Below are positions 10,598 to 20,735 of a stretch of 64,000 bases of DNA, in pieces. The stretch is taken from contig QNQO01001160.1 in assembly GCA_003290165.1 (NCBI GenBank), positions 1-64,000 on the forward strand. The letters are read 5' to 3'. The stretch comes from Berberis thunbergii. Taxonomy: Eukaryota > Streptophyta > Magnoliopsida > Ranunculales > Berberidaceae. Made by a program: the position numbers and the translations under genes. Below the pieces are notes generated by a model. The model made no database searches. It was not told the DNA's origin and saw nothing but the letters and a program-made list of their open reading frames with translations. Numbering within the stretch: position 1 is the first letter of the stretch; the number at the start of each line of letters is the position of its first letter.

Positions 10598-10752
10598 CTG
10601 AAACTCTTGTATTTGCTTTTGTTGTTCAGCCTGCAACCTACCAGCTACACTCAACAACTCCCCAACTGTAGACTCAATGCGTTCGTTGATCACTTCTGCA
10701 AGTGCCCTACCCAAGAAAAAGGCATCCAAAACACTCTTGCCATCTCTTTCCC
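10598..10752 (-). pseudogene. Captured exon resembling a plant chloroplast protein of the At4g13200 type
   Basis: A 155-nt minus-strand exon with acceptor 'ttgtggcag' and donor 'cag|gtaaga'. It reads RDGKSVLDAFFLGRALAEVI, then NERIESTVGELLSVAGRLQA and EQQKQIQEFQ. From memory this matches the conserved core of an uncharacterised plant chloroplast-targeted family (At4g13200-like: 'LDAFFLGKALAE..NERIESTVGE'). The assignment is from recall and not checked. The helical, Glu/Gln-rich text suggests a coiled-coil region. The splice phase does not fit the upstream exon at 10893-11119, so the two probably come from different genes or one frame is damaged. Confidence 0.5.
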
Positions 10753-10892
10753 CTGCCACAAGAAACATATTTAATAAAGAGCACTCTTGAATACAAGAAC
10801 AACATATCTGCTGTGATATATTTGGTTTCCCACAGAACCAAATGACATGTAATATGCATAACAATTGAAGGTAAAGAATGTAAATTCAATAC

Positions 10893-11757
10893 CTTCTACA
10901 AGCAGAATTCAAAACTACTTTGGGCAAGCTCCCAAGCCCTTCAGTGAGTTTGATTCCTTGAGCAGTCTTGGTGTTCTTCACTGATGACAAAACTGCTTCA
11001 CTGGTGGACTGGATGATAACCTCCTGGGTAGTCAGGGTGCTATATCCGGTTTTGTTTAAAGAATCAAGGACCGCATCAACTATGTCTAAGCCCTTAATTG
11101 CTGCAAGGTACACCGCATTCTGAAGAGGAGAAAGCAAAATGATTAACCCACAAAGATACAAGGGACAAGCAACCTCAACCCTTGGTATACTGTGACGTCT
11201 GCACAGCGTAGGGAAAACTACAATTCAAACTCATCTCATTTACAAATTATTCTCACACAACGAAAACATGATTTTTGCTATTCAATCAAACTCAAACATG
11301 AGTAATAGTATATTAGTATGGTGCCAACTTCTACTGCCTATCTTAATTTAAGAATGATCAACTGCTTAGAAACCATCTGTAGAGACTGAATGTTTATCGT
11401 CATGTAAACAATCCAGCCTCAAAGACAAGATCATAATATCATGATTTATTCTAGTCCATAGTAGAAACCATCGAATTTAGGACAAGATTACAATATCATG
11501 ATTTATTCTAGTACATATTTCATAAGACACGCTTCAGTATATAGTCCTCTCTCTTATCTTCACTTTTAACCCATATTCATAAACAGAATGTTAAGAACTG
11601 ACCTACTTTGTTCTTGTTTCTGCAGAATTTGGGGTTACAAGCAATGCAAGATCAGCACCAATGTCAGATGTGGATAAATCTCTGTATATTGTGGAACCAA
11701 ATCTTGATATGAGCTGCCTGTTTCAGTTCCAGAATCTGACAAAGACTGAGATTATGT
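10893..11757 (-). pseudogene. Captured exons of an unidentified gene
   Basis: The clear exon is 10893-11119 on the minus strand (acceptor 'cctcttcag', donor 'gaag|gtattg'), reading NAVYLAAIKGLDIVDAVLDS, then LNKTGYSTLTTQEVIIQSTS and a further 35 or so residues. Upstream, 11606-11757 (minus) contains a coding-like block with a frame break near 11680, ending GADLALLVTPNSAETRTK; its donor appears to have lost a G ('aagtaggtc'). The two pieces read as neighbouring exons of one gene. I do not recognise the family. From 11120 to 11605 the sequence looks like the intervening intron. Confidence 0.4.
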
Positions 11758-12550
11758 AATACCAAATAAGTTCAGAAGCAGTAATTCATAACCAAAAGAT
11801 GTAGACAGAGAAACTATGGAATGTATTAGAATTGTTGTAATATGAACCAGTTGAGAGGAAAGTTACAAGTAGGCTATTCGAGTGGCCATACACTCCCAAG
11901 AGCAAATGCTCTGATGTATACTTCTATTACAATCAATGAATGCCTACTTTCCTTCCTAAACTATTATTTATAGCAACATACTACACTGACAGTAAGATAA
12001 CAGAGTACTCTGCAGTAATTCATAACCAAAAGATGTAGACAGAAAAAGTGGACAATATATCATTCTTTTCTTAAGCTGCCATATTGGTGTTTCAAGGTAC
12101 CAAAAAAATCATACACGTAAATACCCCTACAAAAGCCAAAAACATAGAAAAAATACCAACAAGAAGAAGAACCTAATCTCAGTCTTTAATAATTAATAAG
12201 AAACCAAAGGAATATTAACCTCGGAATACCATGCTAAAAAATTTGGAAACATGATAGCAATGGATTATTGTCAATAAAGTCGGTCCACGAGGTACTACGT
12301 GCTTACATTCGACCTGACTTTTATATTAAACTGATTTGGAGAAATTCCATTCTTTCCCATGCATTTTAGTTGTTTTATAAATGCACTCAGTGGTCGGGGT
12401 CAGCCTAACCCCTCCTCTGGAGTGTTTAGTTAAATAACATTGAACCCTCCCTAAGAAAACTTGATATAATCATGCAGTAGAATTTCACAACAAAATAGAA
12501 TTTCAACTACCAATGATTGCTTCTTTAATTTAGAATTTTGAAGTCCTGAC
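11758..12550. other. CACTA interior, no gene seen
   Basis: AT-rich. A 25-30 bp segment ('cagtaattcataaccaaaagatgtagacagaaa') occurs twice, near 11778 and 12013, as a short direct repeat. No exon-like frame was found on either strand. Confidence 0.4.
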
Positions 12551-12989
12551 CTCAATTGTCTTCTCTATGAGATTTTTCCTCCGTTGATCATTTGATACAT
12601 GGCAAACCAATCCCAAAACTTCAATCCCACGAGCTCTAAGCTTCTCAGCAGCTTCATCTACATTTTCTGAAGAAAAAAAAAATCCAAAAGAACCCCAAAT
12701 CAATCCACCTCTCATTCATTCCTCAAAAAAACATATAAAGATCAAATTTTGATGCAAATCCATACAAAAGCTTGAATTTTGAGAGAATCCCACGAACCTG
12801 TTTGCGAGATGAGATCACAACAGCAGCTCCTTCCAAGCCAAGTCTCTCTGCGATGCCGAAACCGATCCCCTGTGTTGATGTTGTAACTATGGCTACCTTC
12901 CCTTGAAATCTCTTCAAACCCCCAACCGCTTCGCTTTCTCTCTCTCTCTCTCTCCTCTCCAGAAAAATCATCAATCGACTGTGACACAT
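12551..12989 (-). pseudogene. Captured exons 1-2 of a SDR4-like short-chain dehydrogenase/reductase
   Basis: Minus strand. Exon 1 (about 12989 to 12798, donor 'cag|gttcgt') encodes RFQGKVAIVTTSTQGIGFGI and then AERLGLEGAAVVISSRKQ. This is the Rossmann-fold start with the cofactor motif TxxxGxGxG in the form TSTQGIGFG. Exon 2 (12666-12551, acceptor 'tttcttcag', donor 'gag|gtcagg') encodes NVDEAAEKLRARGIEVLGLV and CHVSNDQRRKNLIEKTIE. Together this is the N-terminus of plant DHRS4/SDR4-type (tropinone-reductase-like) proteins. One A is missing at the start of exon 2 (four A where five are needed for K-N-V), so spliced reading hits TAG at once. The catalytic Tyr-x3-Lys exon is absent. The GA-rich 5' leader and flank (12930-13150, pyrimidine-rich on +) seem to have come along. 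Confidence 0.85.
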
Positions 12990-13277
12990 GAAGCGAACAA
13001 CTCACACCCTTCTCAAACTTTCTTCTTTTTCTTCTTCTTCTTCTATCGTCCTTCTTCTTCTCTCCTTCTCGTCCTCTCCTTCTTCCGTCCTTCTTCCTTC
13101 TTCTTCTCTGCTTCTCGTCCTCTCCTTCTTCCGTCCTTCTCCTTCCTTCAGTAGTGCTTGTGAAGAGGAGGCGTAGAGAGAGTGTTAATATCTTTTCCCC
13201 AAATTTTTTCGCCAGAGCGCGAAAATGAAACCTTCAAAGCGCGAAAGTATTTTGGCCAAAGCGCGAAAGTGGTTGTT

Positions 13278-13649
13278 TTTTAGCTACGGTTTTAAACCGT
13301 TGGCAGGTTTAGCCACGGTTTTTAGCCGTTGCTAGATCTAGCCACGGTTTAAAACCGTTGCTAAAAAAAAATTTTGCAACGGTTTTAAGCCGTTGCTACA
13401 CCTAGCCACGGTTTATAACCGTTGCTAAAGTTTTTTTTGCAACGGTTTGGAACCGTTGCGAATAATACCCACGGTGTTGAGCCGTTGCTACTAATAGCCA
13501 CGGTTTTTAACCGTGTCAAATATACCAACGGTTCTAAGCCGTGGCTATGTTTTTTTTACCCACGGTTTTAAGCCGTTGGTAATTATAGCTACGGTTTGTA
13601 GCCGTGGCAAATAGCCCAACGGTTTAGAACCGTGGCCAGCTCGGCGTGG
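13278..13649. repeat. Right subterminal repeat array of the CACTA element
   Basis: Mirror of the left array: repeated 'gccacggttt.aaaccgttgcta' units, mostly as short palindromes, on to the terminal inverted repeat. Just inside it, 13190-13270 contains three copies of 'agcgcgaaa'. No coding sequence. Confidence 0.85.
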
Positions 13650-16233
13650 CTAAAGGGGGTTTTTGGTGTAGTGATGGTGGCATTCTCTCCAGGGGCGTTT
13701 GGTTAAGTGATGACCCTCTCCACTACGCAGTCCCCAGTCTTCTATTGCAAATCACTCTCTTCTCCATCATGGAACGCTTCCTCTACTTCATTCTAAGGCC
13801 CCTTGGACAACCATCCGTCACTGCTCAAATACTTGTAAGTAACTAGATTAATGGTATTCCGAATGATCACCCATCTATATAACAATCAATGTAGGGAGAT
13901 ATAGTACTTATTTTCAAACGATTTATGTGTTTTGATGGTACTACGGTACTGATATTGTTTCAATTGGTTGCCAGGGTGGTGTGATATTAGGCCCTACGGT
14001 ACTTGGGCGCAACACAAAGTACACAAACATATTTTTCCCACCTAAATCCCTAGTAGTACTTGACCCGATTGCACGCTTTAGTTTCATCATCATCCAAATG
14101 CTCATGGGAGTAAAGCTGGATCCATCTGCACTGAAGAAGACTGGAAAAATGCCATTTGCCATAGGAATATTAGGTTTCTGTTTCCCTATGTTTGTGGGTA
14201 TAATTATGCACATGCTCATACGCTCAGTGACAGAGATGGATCATGAAATCAACATTTCAATTAGCATGGTAATAGGCATACAGTCTATGTCCGCTTTCCC
14301 TGTTATCACTAGCATCTTGAGTGACCTAAAAATGCTCAACTCAGAGCTTGGTCGTGTTGCAAGTTCTTCATGTATGGTTTCTGATTTCTGCAGTTCCATA
14401 ATCATGTTCAGTTTTCAGATTCTGAACCTTTTACAAAATAAAGATCCAATGCCGAATATGATAGGTTATACACTGTCAGCAATTTTGGTGGTGTTTTTTA
14501 TTGTGTTCATCGTCCGACCAGCTGCATTATGGGTGAACAGCAAGACTCCACAAGGACAACCAGTGAAGGAGGTTCACATGTTTGGTGTTGTTCTAGCTCT
14601 CTTGGTATGTTCACTCGCCAGTGAGGTTCTTGGCATAAGCTATGCCTTGGGACCTTACATATTTGGATTGGCTTTACCAGATGGACCGCCTTTGGGGACT
14701 ACCTTAGACAACAGGATCGGTAGCTTAGTTACAGTATTGTTCATACCAATGCTTTTCACTAGTTGTGGCGTGAAGACAGATTTATTCTCCGTAATGTCAT
14801 ATCAGCATGTGTGGATCACTGAGATAATCTTTGTCAGCTGTTTTATGGCGAAAACAATATCCATTATGTTGCTTCTTCTCTACTACAAGACACCATTCCG
14901 TGATGCACTCACCCTTGCGCTTGTTATGAACTCCAGAGGATTGGTTGAAGTTGCCGTTTATGATTCCTTCTTGGGGCACAAGGTACGTAATAATAACCCG
15001 TATCCTTTGATAGTTGTTTTTACCACTAATACATAAATGACAAAGGTACTGTAATATTTGCATTTGCAGTTAATGAGCCATGGTATCTTTTCGATTTTGG
15101 TCGTGAGTTCATTGATTCAAACATTCTTTATTTCAAACATTGTGAGAAACCTTTACGACCCATCCAGGCGATACTTGCCTCAAAGAAGAAGAACTATTCA
15201 ACATAATGGATGCAACGAGTTTGGGATACTAGCTTGTGTTCACAACCAAGACAATGTGCCTACCATCATCAGAATTCTAGAAGCTTCAAACCCTGCAAAA
15301 CTTAGCCCCATCCATGTCTGTGTTCTCTACCTAGTCAAGCTTACAGGTCGCGTTGCCTCTGTACTAATTGCCCACAACCGACACGAAATAGCTTCTTCTA
15401 GTACTAAAAATTGTCAGTCAGAACCCATTGTAAAGGCATTCAGATACTACGAGCAAAAGCATGACTTTGTCTCTGTAGGCTCTTTTACGAGCATCTCTCC
15501 TTCTGATTCAATGCACGAAGATGTCTGTTCTCTTGCTCTAGAAAATAGATCAATTCTTATTATTATGCCCTTCCATAGGCAATGGCTAGCTGGAGGAAAC
15601 ATACACTCATCGGCTCCAATAAGGAACTTGAACTACAATGTACTTGCAAAGGCACCTTGCTCGGTGGGGATCCTAGTTGACCGAAGGTCCATATGCTCTT
15701 CTGGACTTTCGTTACAAGGAGTAGGCATGCTCAATATAGCCACTCTATTCATCGGAGGATTTGATGATCAAGAAGCATTATCATATGGTTCAAGAATGGT
15801 AAAGCAACGCAATGTAAAACTTACAGTGTTTCGATTTAATTCAAGGGGTGCTGCCCGCTGTTATGCAAAGATGAGATATATGGACAATGAAATTATGAAC
15901 GAGTTTAGGTCCGATAACTTTTATAATGATAGGATAATATATAAGGAAGAAGAAGTGAGTGATGGACAAGGACTAGTTAAGGCGATTCGATCAATAGAGA
16001 ATGCTTACGATCTTGTGATGGTTGGGAGACGACATATGGAGTGTCCTCTCATGGCAGGACTTACAGAATGGACTGAGTTCCCAGAGCTGGGGATAGTTGG
16101 GGACATTTTAGCTGCATCAGACCTTCATGTTGAGTCAGACTATCAAAGCATGCCTTCAGTCATGGTGGTGCAACAACAGGCTCGTGTATGGGAGGAAAAT
16201 GCCGTCCTGGATGTTAACAACATCAAATCTTAG

Positions 16234-17237
16234 ACAGTCAGTATTCGAAAAGGAGCCATTGGAATTAAAGAATGTTGAAACCACAGTGATCCTTTATGTA
16301 CATATGTTTGTTAGTCCCCGAAGATAATCATTTGAGGCATGAAAAGAACAGAAAAGAGTTTAATAACATATTAAAAAATATCAAATAAAATGTAGGATTC
16401 GTAAAGGTCGTCTAATGGATCTTATGTACCTTAATTGTGCGCGAGAGGGTGACTCAAGGTGGAACACTGAAATTGATGGAGAGCTTTTTTTTTGATGATC
16501 TTCAAATGGCTACATCATGGACCTTCATTACCTGTAATCTGAGCATTGCAAGGCATTTACGAGGGTAGATTGTAAACCTTGACTCTCAGATTACTAGTGG
16601 ATTGTAGTGCGCTCCATGATATAAACAGCGAACCATATTACATTTTTGCTTTCTTTCTTTTATTGTTGGTTTTTTTTTGTTGGGTGGAATTTGCTTACTC
16701 CCATGTTATTATTTTTGTTCAACTTTCATTATTACATTGAATCCTAGATTCACAATATTAACATTTCACCCAACCTAAACCTGAACCATTAATGATTACG
16801 TTGACACAACACACACAAGTACTTCGTTAGAACTAGAAAGTGTGCTACGTGGTATCAATCCCTATACTCCTTCCAATATGCATGTTATCGTCGTATATAT
16901 TATTCCAGGTTTAAAAATAAAAGCTACCCAAAAAACAAGGCTCATCAGATCGTTCTATTCTATTTCCCCTTAACAATAGAGAAAATATATCTGAGGTGAA
17001 AGCCTGTGTCAATGGTCAATTCCCCCTTATTCCTCTTTCAAACACCCATATATTTCTCATTTCCATCCATTCTACATTCTACATTCTATTTCCTTCTCTA
17101 GCTCTCTTCCCTGAATTCATGTTTTTCTTTTATTTTCTTCTCTACTTCCCTTCTCTCTGTCTCAAGTCTTTCATGAAGTCATGATATTTCAAATATTGTA
17201 ATCCAAAAACTGTCTTATTTTTACATACAAATAAAGC
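16234..17237. other. CHX 3' flank and relic promoter (duplicated at 20736-21733)
   Basis: No gene. The stretch includes the 3' flank of the split CHX gene and the AT-rich leader of the CHX relic. It is nearly identical to 20736-21733. A pyrimidine-rich block (about 17030-17165) precedes the relic's ATG, as in the other CHX loci, and is likely 5' UTR. Confidence 0.55.
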
Positions 17238-17786
17238 ATGGCTTCCACAGGAAATCATACTGAAAAATCCTGTTATCCAGCTTATGCTGCTATTCTCTCC
17301 AGGGGTCTTTGATTTAAAGACAATCCACTTAACTACACAATCCCTAATCTTATGTTGCAAGTCACTCTCTTCTCCATTCTCGAACGCATCCTCCAGATTA
17401 TCCTAAAGCGTATTGGACAACCCTCCGTCATTCCTCAAGTTCTTGTAATCACATTTTTTTTCCTTAAAGATCGAAGACTAGACGAATAAAAAAGTGTGCA
17501 GGATTTTGTTGTGGTACTGATATCAGTTTTTTGTTTTTTGGTCAGGGTGGTGTGATACTAGGCCCAACAGTTCTTGGCCGCAGCTAAGAATTCAGAAAAT
17601 GGATTTTCCCACGTAGATCCCAAATAATACTTGACCCGTTTTCACACTTTAGTTTCATTTTCATCCAGCTGCTCATTGGATTAAGGATGGATCCAGCTGC
17701 AAAGTTTACGATAGGGAAAAATCCAATAATTCTTGGAATATTAAGTGTCTTTTTTCCTATATTTATGGGAGGATTGGTAGTTTTTT
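17238..17786 (+). pseudogene. Truncated CHX relic (exon 1 and start of exon 2)
   Basis: Exon 1 (17238-17444, 69 codons) begins MASTGNHTEKSCYPAYAAIL and follows the CHX plan, but a TGA replaces the conserved Trp codon of the 'SRG.W' segment. Exon 2 begins at 17546 after 'tttggtcag' and reads GGVILGPTVLGRS before a second stop: the codon after CGC AGC is TAA where the sister relic at 21734-22844 has TCA. The relic is cut at 17781-17786, where the duplication junction joins it to CHX promoter sequence. It cannot make a transporter. Confidence 0.85.
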
Positions 17787-18111
17787 GACAATTTTCCTTA
17801 AACATTTGGCATGATAAAGTGCTTGAATGTTAACAAGAGTTGGAGAAAAAAAAGAAAAAAAAATTTGTGGTGCTCCACATCTCTTGCATCTCCATCCATT
17901 CTATTCTCTTGCCTTCTCCTTTTCCTCCCCCTTCCCTGAATTCATGTTTTCTCATTTCTGTTCTCCTCAATCATCTCTATCTGCCTTGACTCCTTAATGA
18001 AGTTATGATGTTTCAGATTTTTTGATACATACTAGAGTGCTTTGTTATACATACCGCGTGCATTCCATACATTGATTTATATACATACACGCAGAAAGTT
18101 TGGGAGGTGTC

Positions 18112-20735
18112 ATGGATGAGAAGCGCGCAAATGAGACTCATCTACTAACCTGTTATCAGGAATATGGTGGCATTCTCTCCAGGGGTGTTTGGTTAAGTGA
18201 TGACCCTCTTCACTACGCAGTCCCCAGTCTTCTATTGCAAATCACTCTCTTCTCCATCATGGAACGCTTCCTCTACTTCATTCTAAGGCCCCTTGGACAA
18301 CCATCCGTCACTGCTCAGATACTTGTAAGTAACTAGATTAATGGTATTCCGAATGATCACCCTGGAAATATTCTATCTATATTACAATCAATGTATGGAG
18401 ATATAGTACTTATTTTCAAACGATTTATGTGTTTTGATGGTACTACGGTACTGATATTGTTTCAATTGGTTGCCAGGGTGGTGTGATATTAGGCCCTACG
18501 GTACTTGGGCGCAACACAAAGTACACAAACATATTTTTCCCACCTAAATCCCTAGTAGTACTTGATCCGATTGCACGCTTTAGTTTCATCATCATCCAAA
18601 TGCTCATGGGAGTAAAGCTGGATCCATCTGCATTGAAGAAGACTGGAAAAATGCCGTTTGCCATAGGAATATTAGGTTTCTGTTTCCCTATGTTTGTGGG
18701 TATAATTATGCACATGCTCATACGCTCAGTGACAGAGATGGATCATGAAATCAACATTTCAATTAGCATGGTAATAGGCATACAGTCTATGTCCGCTTTC
18801 CCTGTTATCACTAGCTTCCTGAGTGACCTAAAAATGCTCAACTCAGAGCTTGGTCGTGTTGCAAGTTCTTCATGTATGGTTTCTGATTTCTGCAGTTCCA
18901 TAATCATGTTCAGTTTTCATATTTTGAGCCTTTTACAAAAGAAAGATCCAATGCCGAATATGCTAGGTCATACACTGTCAGCAATTTTGGTGGTGTTTCT
19001 TATTGTGTTCATCGTCCGGCCAGCTGCATTATGGGTGAACAGCAAGACTCCACAAGGACAACCAGTGAAGGAGGTTCACATGTTTGGTATTGTTCTAGCT
19101 CTCTTGGTATGTTCACTCGTCAGTGAGGTTCTTGGCATAGGCTATGCCTTGGGACCTTACATATTTGGATTGGCTTTACCAGATGGACCGCCTTTGGGGA
19201 CTACCTTGGACAACAGGATCGGTAGCTTAGTTACGGTATTGTTCATACCAATGCTTTTCACTAGTTGTGGCGTGAAAACGGATTTATTCTCCGTAATGAC
19301 ATATCAGCATGTGTGGATCATTGAGATAATCTTTGTCAGCTGTTTTATGGCGAAAACAATATCCATTATGTTGCTTCTTCTCTACTACAAGACACCATTC
19401 CGTGATGCACTCACCCTTGCGCTTGTTATGAACTCCAGAGGATTGGTTGAAGTTGCCGTTTATGATTCCTTCTTGGGGCACAAGGTACGTAATAATAACC
19501 CGTATCCTTTGATAGTTGTTTTTACCACTAATACGTAAATGACAAAGGTACTGTAATATTTGCATTTGCAGTTAATGAGCCATGGTATCTTTTCAATTTT
19601 GGTCGTGAGTTCATTGATTCAAACATTCTTTATTTCAAACATTGTGAGAAACCTTTACGACCCATCCAGGCGATACTTGCCTCAAAGAAGAAGAACTATT
19701 CAACATAATGGATGCAACGAGTTTGGGATACTAGCTTGTGTTCACAACCAAGACAATGTGCCTACCATCATCAGAATCCTAGAAGCTTCAAATCCTACAA
19801 AACTTAGCCCCATCCACGTCTGCGTTCTCTACCTAGTCAAGCTTACAGGTCGCGTTGCCTCTGTACTAATTGCCCACAACCGACACGAAATAGCTTCTTC
19901 TAGTACTAAAAATTGTCAGTCAGAACCCATTGTAAAGGCATTCAGATACTACGAGCAAAAGCATGACTTTGTCTCTGTAGGCTCTTTTACGAGCATCTCT
20001 CCTTCTGATTCAATGCACGAAGATGTATGTTCTCTTGCTCTAGAAAATAGATCAATTCTTATTATTATGCCCTTCCATAGGCAATGGCTAGCTGGAGGAA
20101 ACATACACTCATCCGCTCCAATAAGGAACTTGAACTACAATGTACTTGCAAAGGCACCTTGCTCGGTGGGGATCCTAGTTGACCGGAGGTCCATATGCTC
20201 TTCTGGACTTTCGTTACAAGGAGTAGGCATGCTCAATATAGCCACTCTATTCATCGGAGGATTTGATGATCAAGAAGCATTATCATATGGTTCAAGAATG
20301 GTAAAGCAACGCAATGTAAAACTTACAGTGTTTCGATTTAATTCAAGGGGTGCTGCCCGCTGTTATGCAAAGATGAGATATATGGACAATGAAATTATGA
20401 ACGAGTTTAGGTCCGATAACTTTTATAACGATAGGATAATATATAAGGAAGAAGAAGTGAGTGATGGACAAGGACTAGTTAAGGCGATTCGATCAATAGA
20501 GAATGCTTACGATCTTGTGATGGTTGGGAGACGACATATGGAGTGTCCTCTCATGGCAGGACTTACAGAATGGACTGAGTTCCCAGAGCTGGGGATAGTT
20601 GGGGACATTTTAGCTGCATCAGACCTTCATGTTGAGTCAGACTATCAGAGCATGCCTTCAGTCATGGTGGTGCAACAACAGGCTCGTGTATGGGAGGAAA
20701 ATGTCGTCCTGGATGTTAACAACATCAAATCTTAG
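18112..20735 (+). CDS. CHX: CHX-family cation/H+ antiporter, intact, 794 aa
   Basis: Three exons: 18112-18324, 18477-19484 and 19572-20735 (TAG), all with GT-AG introns in phase 0, giving 71+336+387 residues. ATG 18112 is chosen because it is the first Met in the exon and lies just downstream of a TTG-initiated extension that has no support. The membrane half (about residues 30-430) has the Na+/H+ exchanger layout: GGVILGPTVLGR, the Ser/Thr-rich 'SMSAFPVITSFLSDLKMLNS' region, the conserved Asp in 'CMVSDFC', 'FTSCGVKTD', and 'MNSRGLVE' at the exon 2/3 boundary. The cytosolic half carries the CHX regulatory blocks 'APCSVGILVDRRS', 'GGFDDQEALSYG', 'DLVMVGRRH' and 'FPELGIVGDILA'. CHX proteins exchange K+ or other monovalent cations for H+ and regulate pH and ion homeostasis, many in pollen. 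Substrate and membrane cannot be told from sequence. The length is normal for the family. It is almost identical to the split copy at 5139-16233. The symbol is family-level. Confidence 0.93.

Larger units (their letters stand above)
5194..13673. mobile_element. Non-autonomous CACTA (En/Spm-type) element carrying host gene fragments
   Basis: The element is 8,480 bp. Its ends are 25-bp perfect terminal inverted repeats beginning CACTACACCAAAAACCCCCT, flanked by the 3-bp duplication ATG (5191-5193 and 13674-13676). The paralogous empty site at about 18166-18172 reads 'aatATGgtgg' with one ATG, which proves the boundaries. Subterminal zones on both sides are packed with short units related to 'gccacggttttaaaccgtggc', typical transposase-binding arrays of CACTA elements. 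I find no TNPA or TNPD-like frame, so it would need transposase in trans. The interior holds exon pieces of several unrelated host genes, all on the minus strand and annotated separately, so this is a Pack-CACTA-type gene-capturing element. Confidence 0.93.
5139..16233 (+). pseudogene. CHX cation/H+ antiporter gene split in exon 1 by a CACTA transposon
   Basis: This is the tandem twin of the intact gene at 18112-20735. Exon 1 starts at ATG 5139 and runs to 5193 (18 codons), is broken by 5194-13673, and resumes at 13677 (after the duplicated ATG) to the GT donor at 13835. Exon 2 is 13975-14982 and exon 3 is 15070-16233 (TAG). Exons 2 and 3 are open and carry the CHX features: the D in 'MVSDFC', the 'CGVKTD' and 'MNSRGLVE' segments, and the cytosolic half with 'APCSVGILVDRR' and 'FPELGIVGDILA'. 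The insertion falls in codons 18-19, before the first membrane segment. The next in-frame ATG is 13769 (Met50 of the intact protein), so a shortened product is conceivable if something drives transcription. CHX proteins exchange K+ or other monovalent cations for H+ in endomembranes or plasma membrane. I call it a pseudogene because the normal start is 8.5 kb away. Confidence 0.88.
4819..17786 (+). repeat. Tandem duplication A, copy 1 (CHX unit, carries the CACTA insertion)
   Basis: From 'gacaattttccttaaacat' at 4819 to the T-run at 17781-17786, this copy matches 17787-22280 base for base with few differences, apart from the 8,483 extra bases of the CACTA element and its duplicated ATG. Without the insertion the unit is about 4,485 bp, against about 4,494 bp for copy 2. 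It contains promoter and exon 1 of a CHX gene, exons 2 and 3, 3' flank, and the first part of a CHX relic. The junction at 17781-17787 joins the relic's exon 2 to CHX promoter sequence at a shared run of T. Confidence 0.85.

Noticed and set aside
12903..13176. Ser/Phe/Leu-rich + strand frames over the CTT/TTC tract
   Set aside because: Low-complexity pyrimidine sequence, antisense to the captured SDR leader.
13941..14219. Minus-strand frame opposite CHX exon 2 (and its twin at 18443-18721)
   Set aside because: Antisense shadow of a well-supported coding exon, duplicated simply because the exon is.
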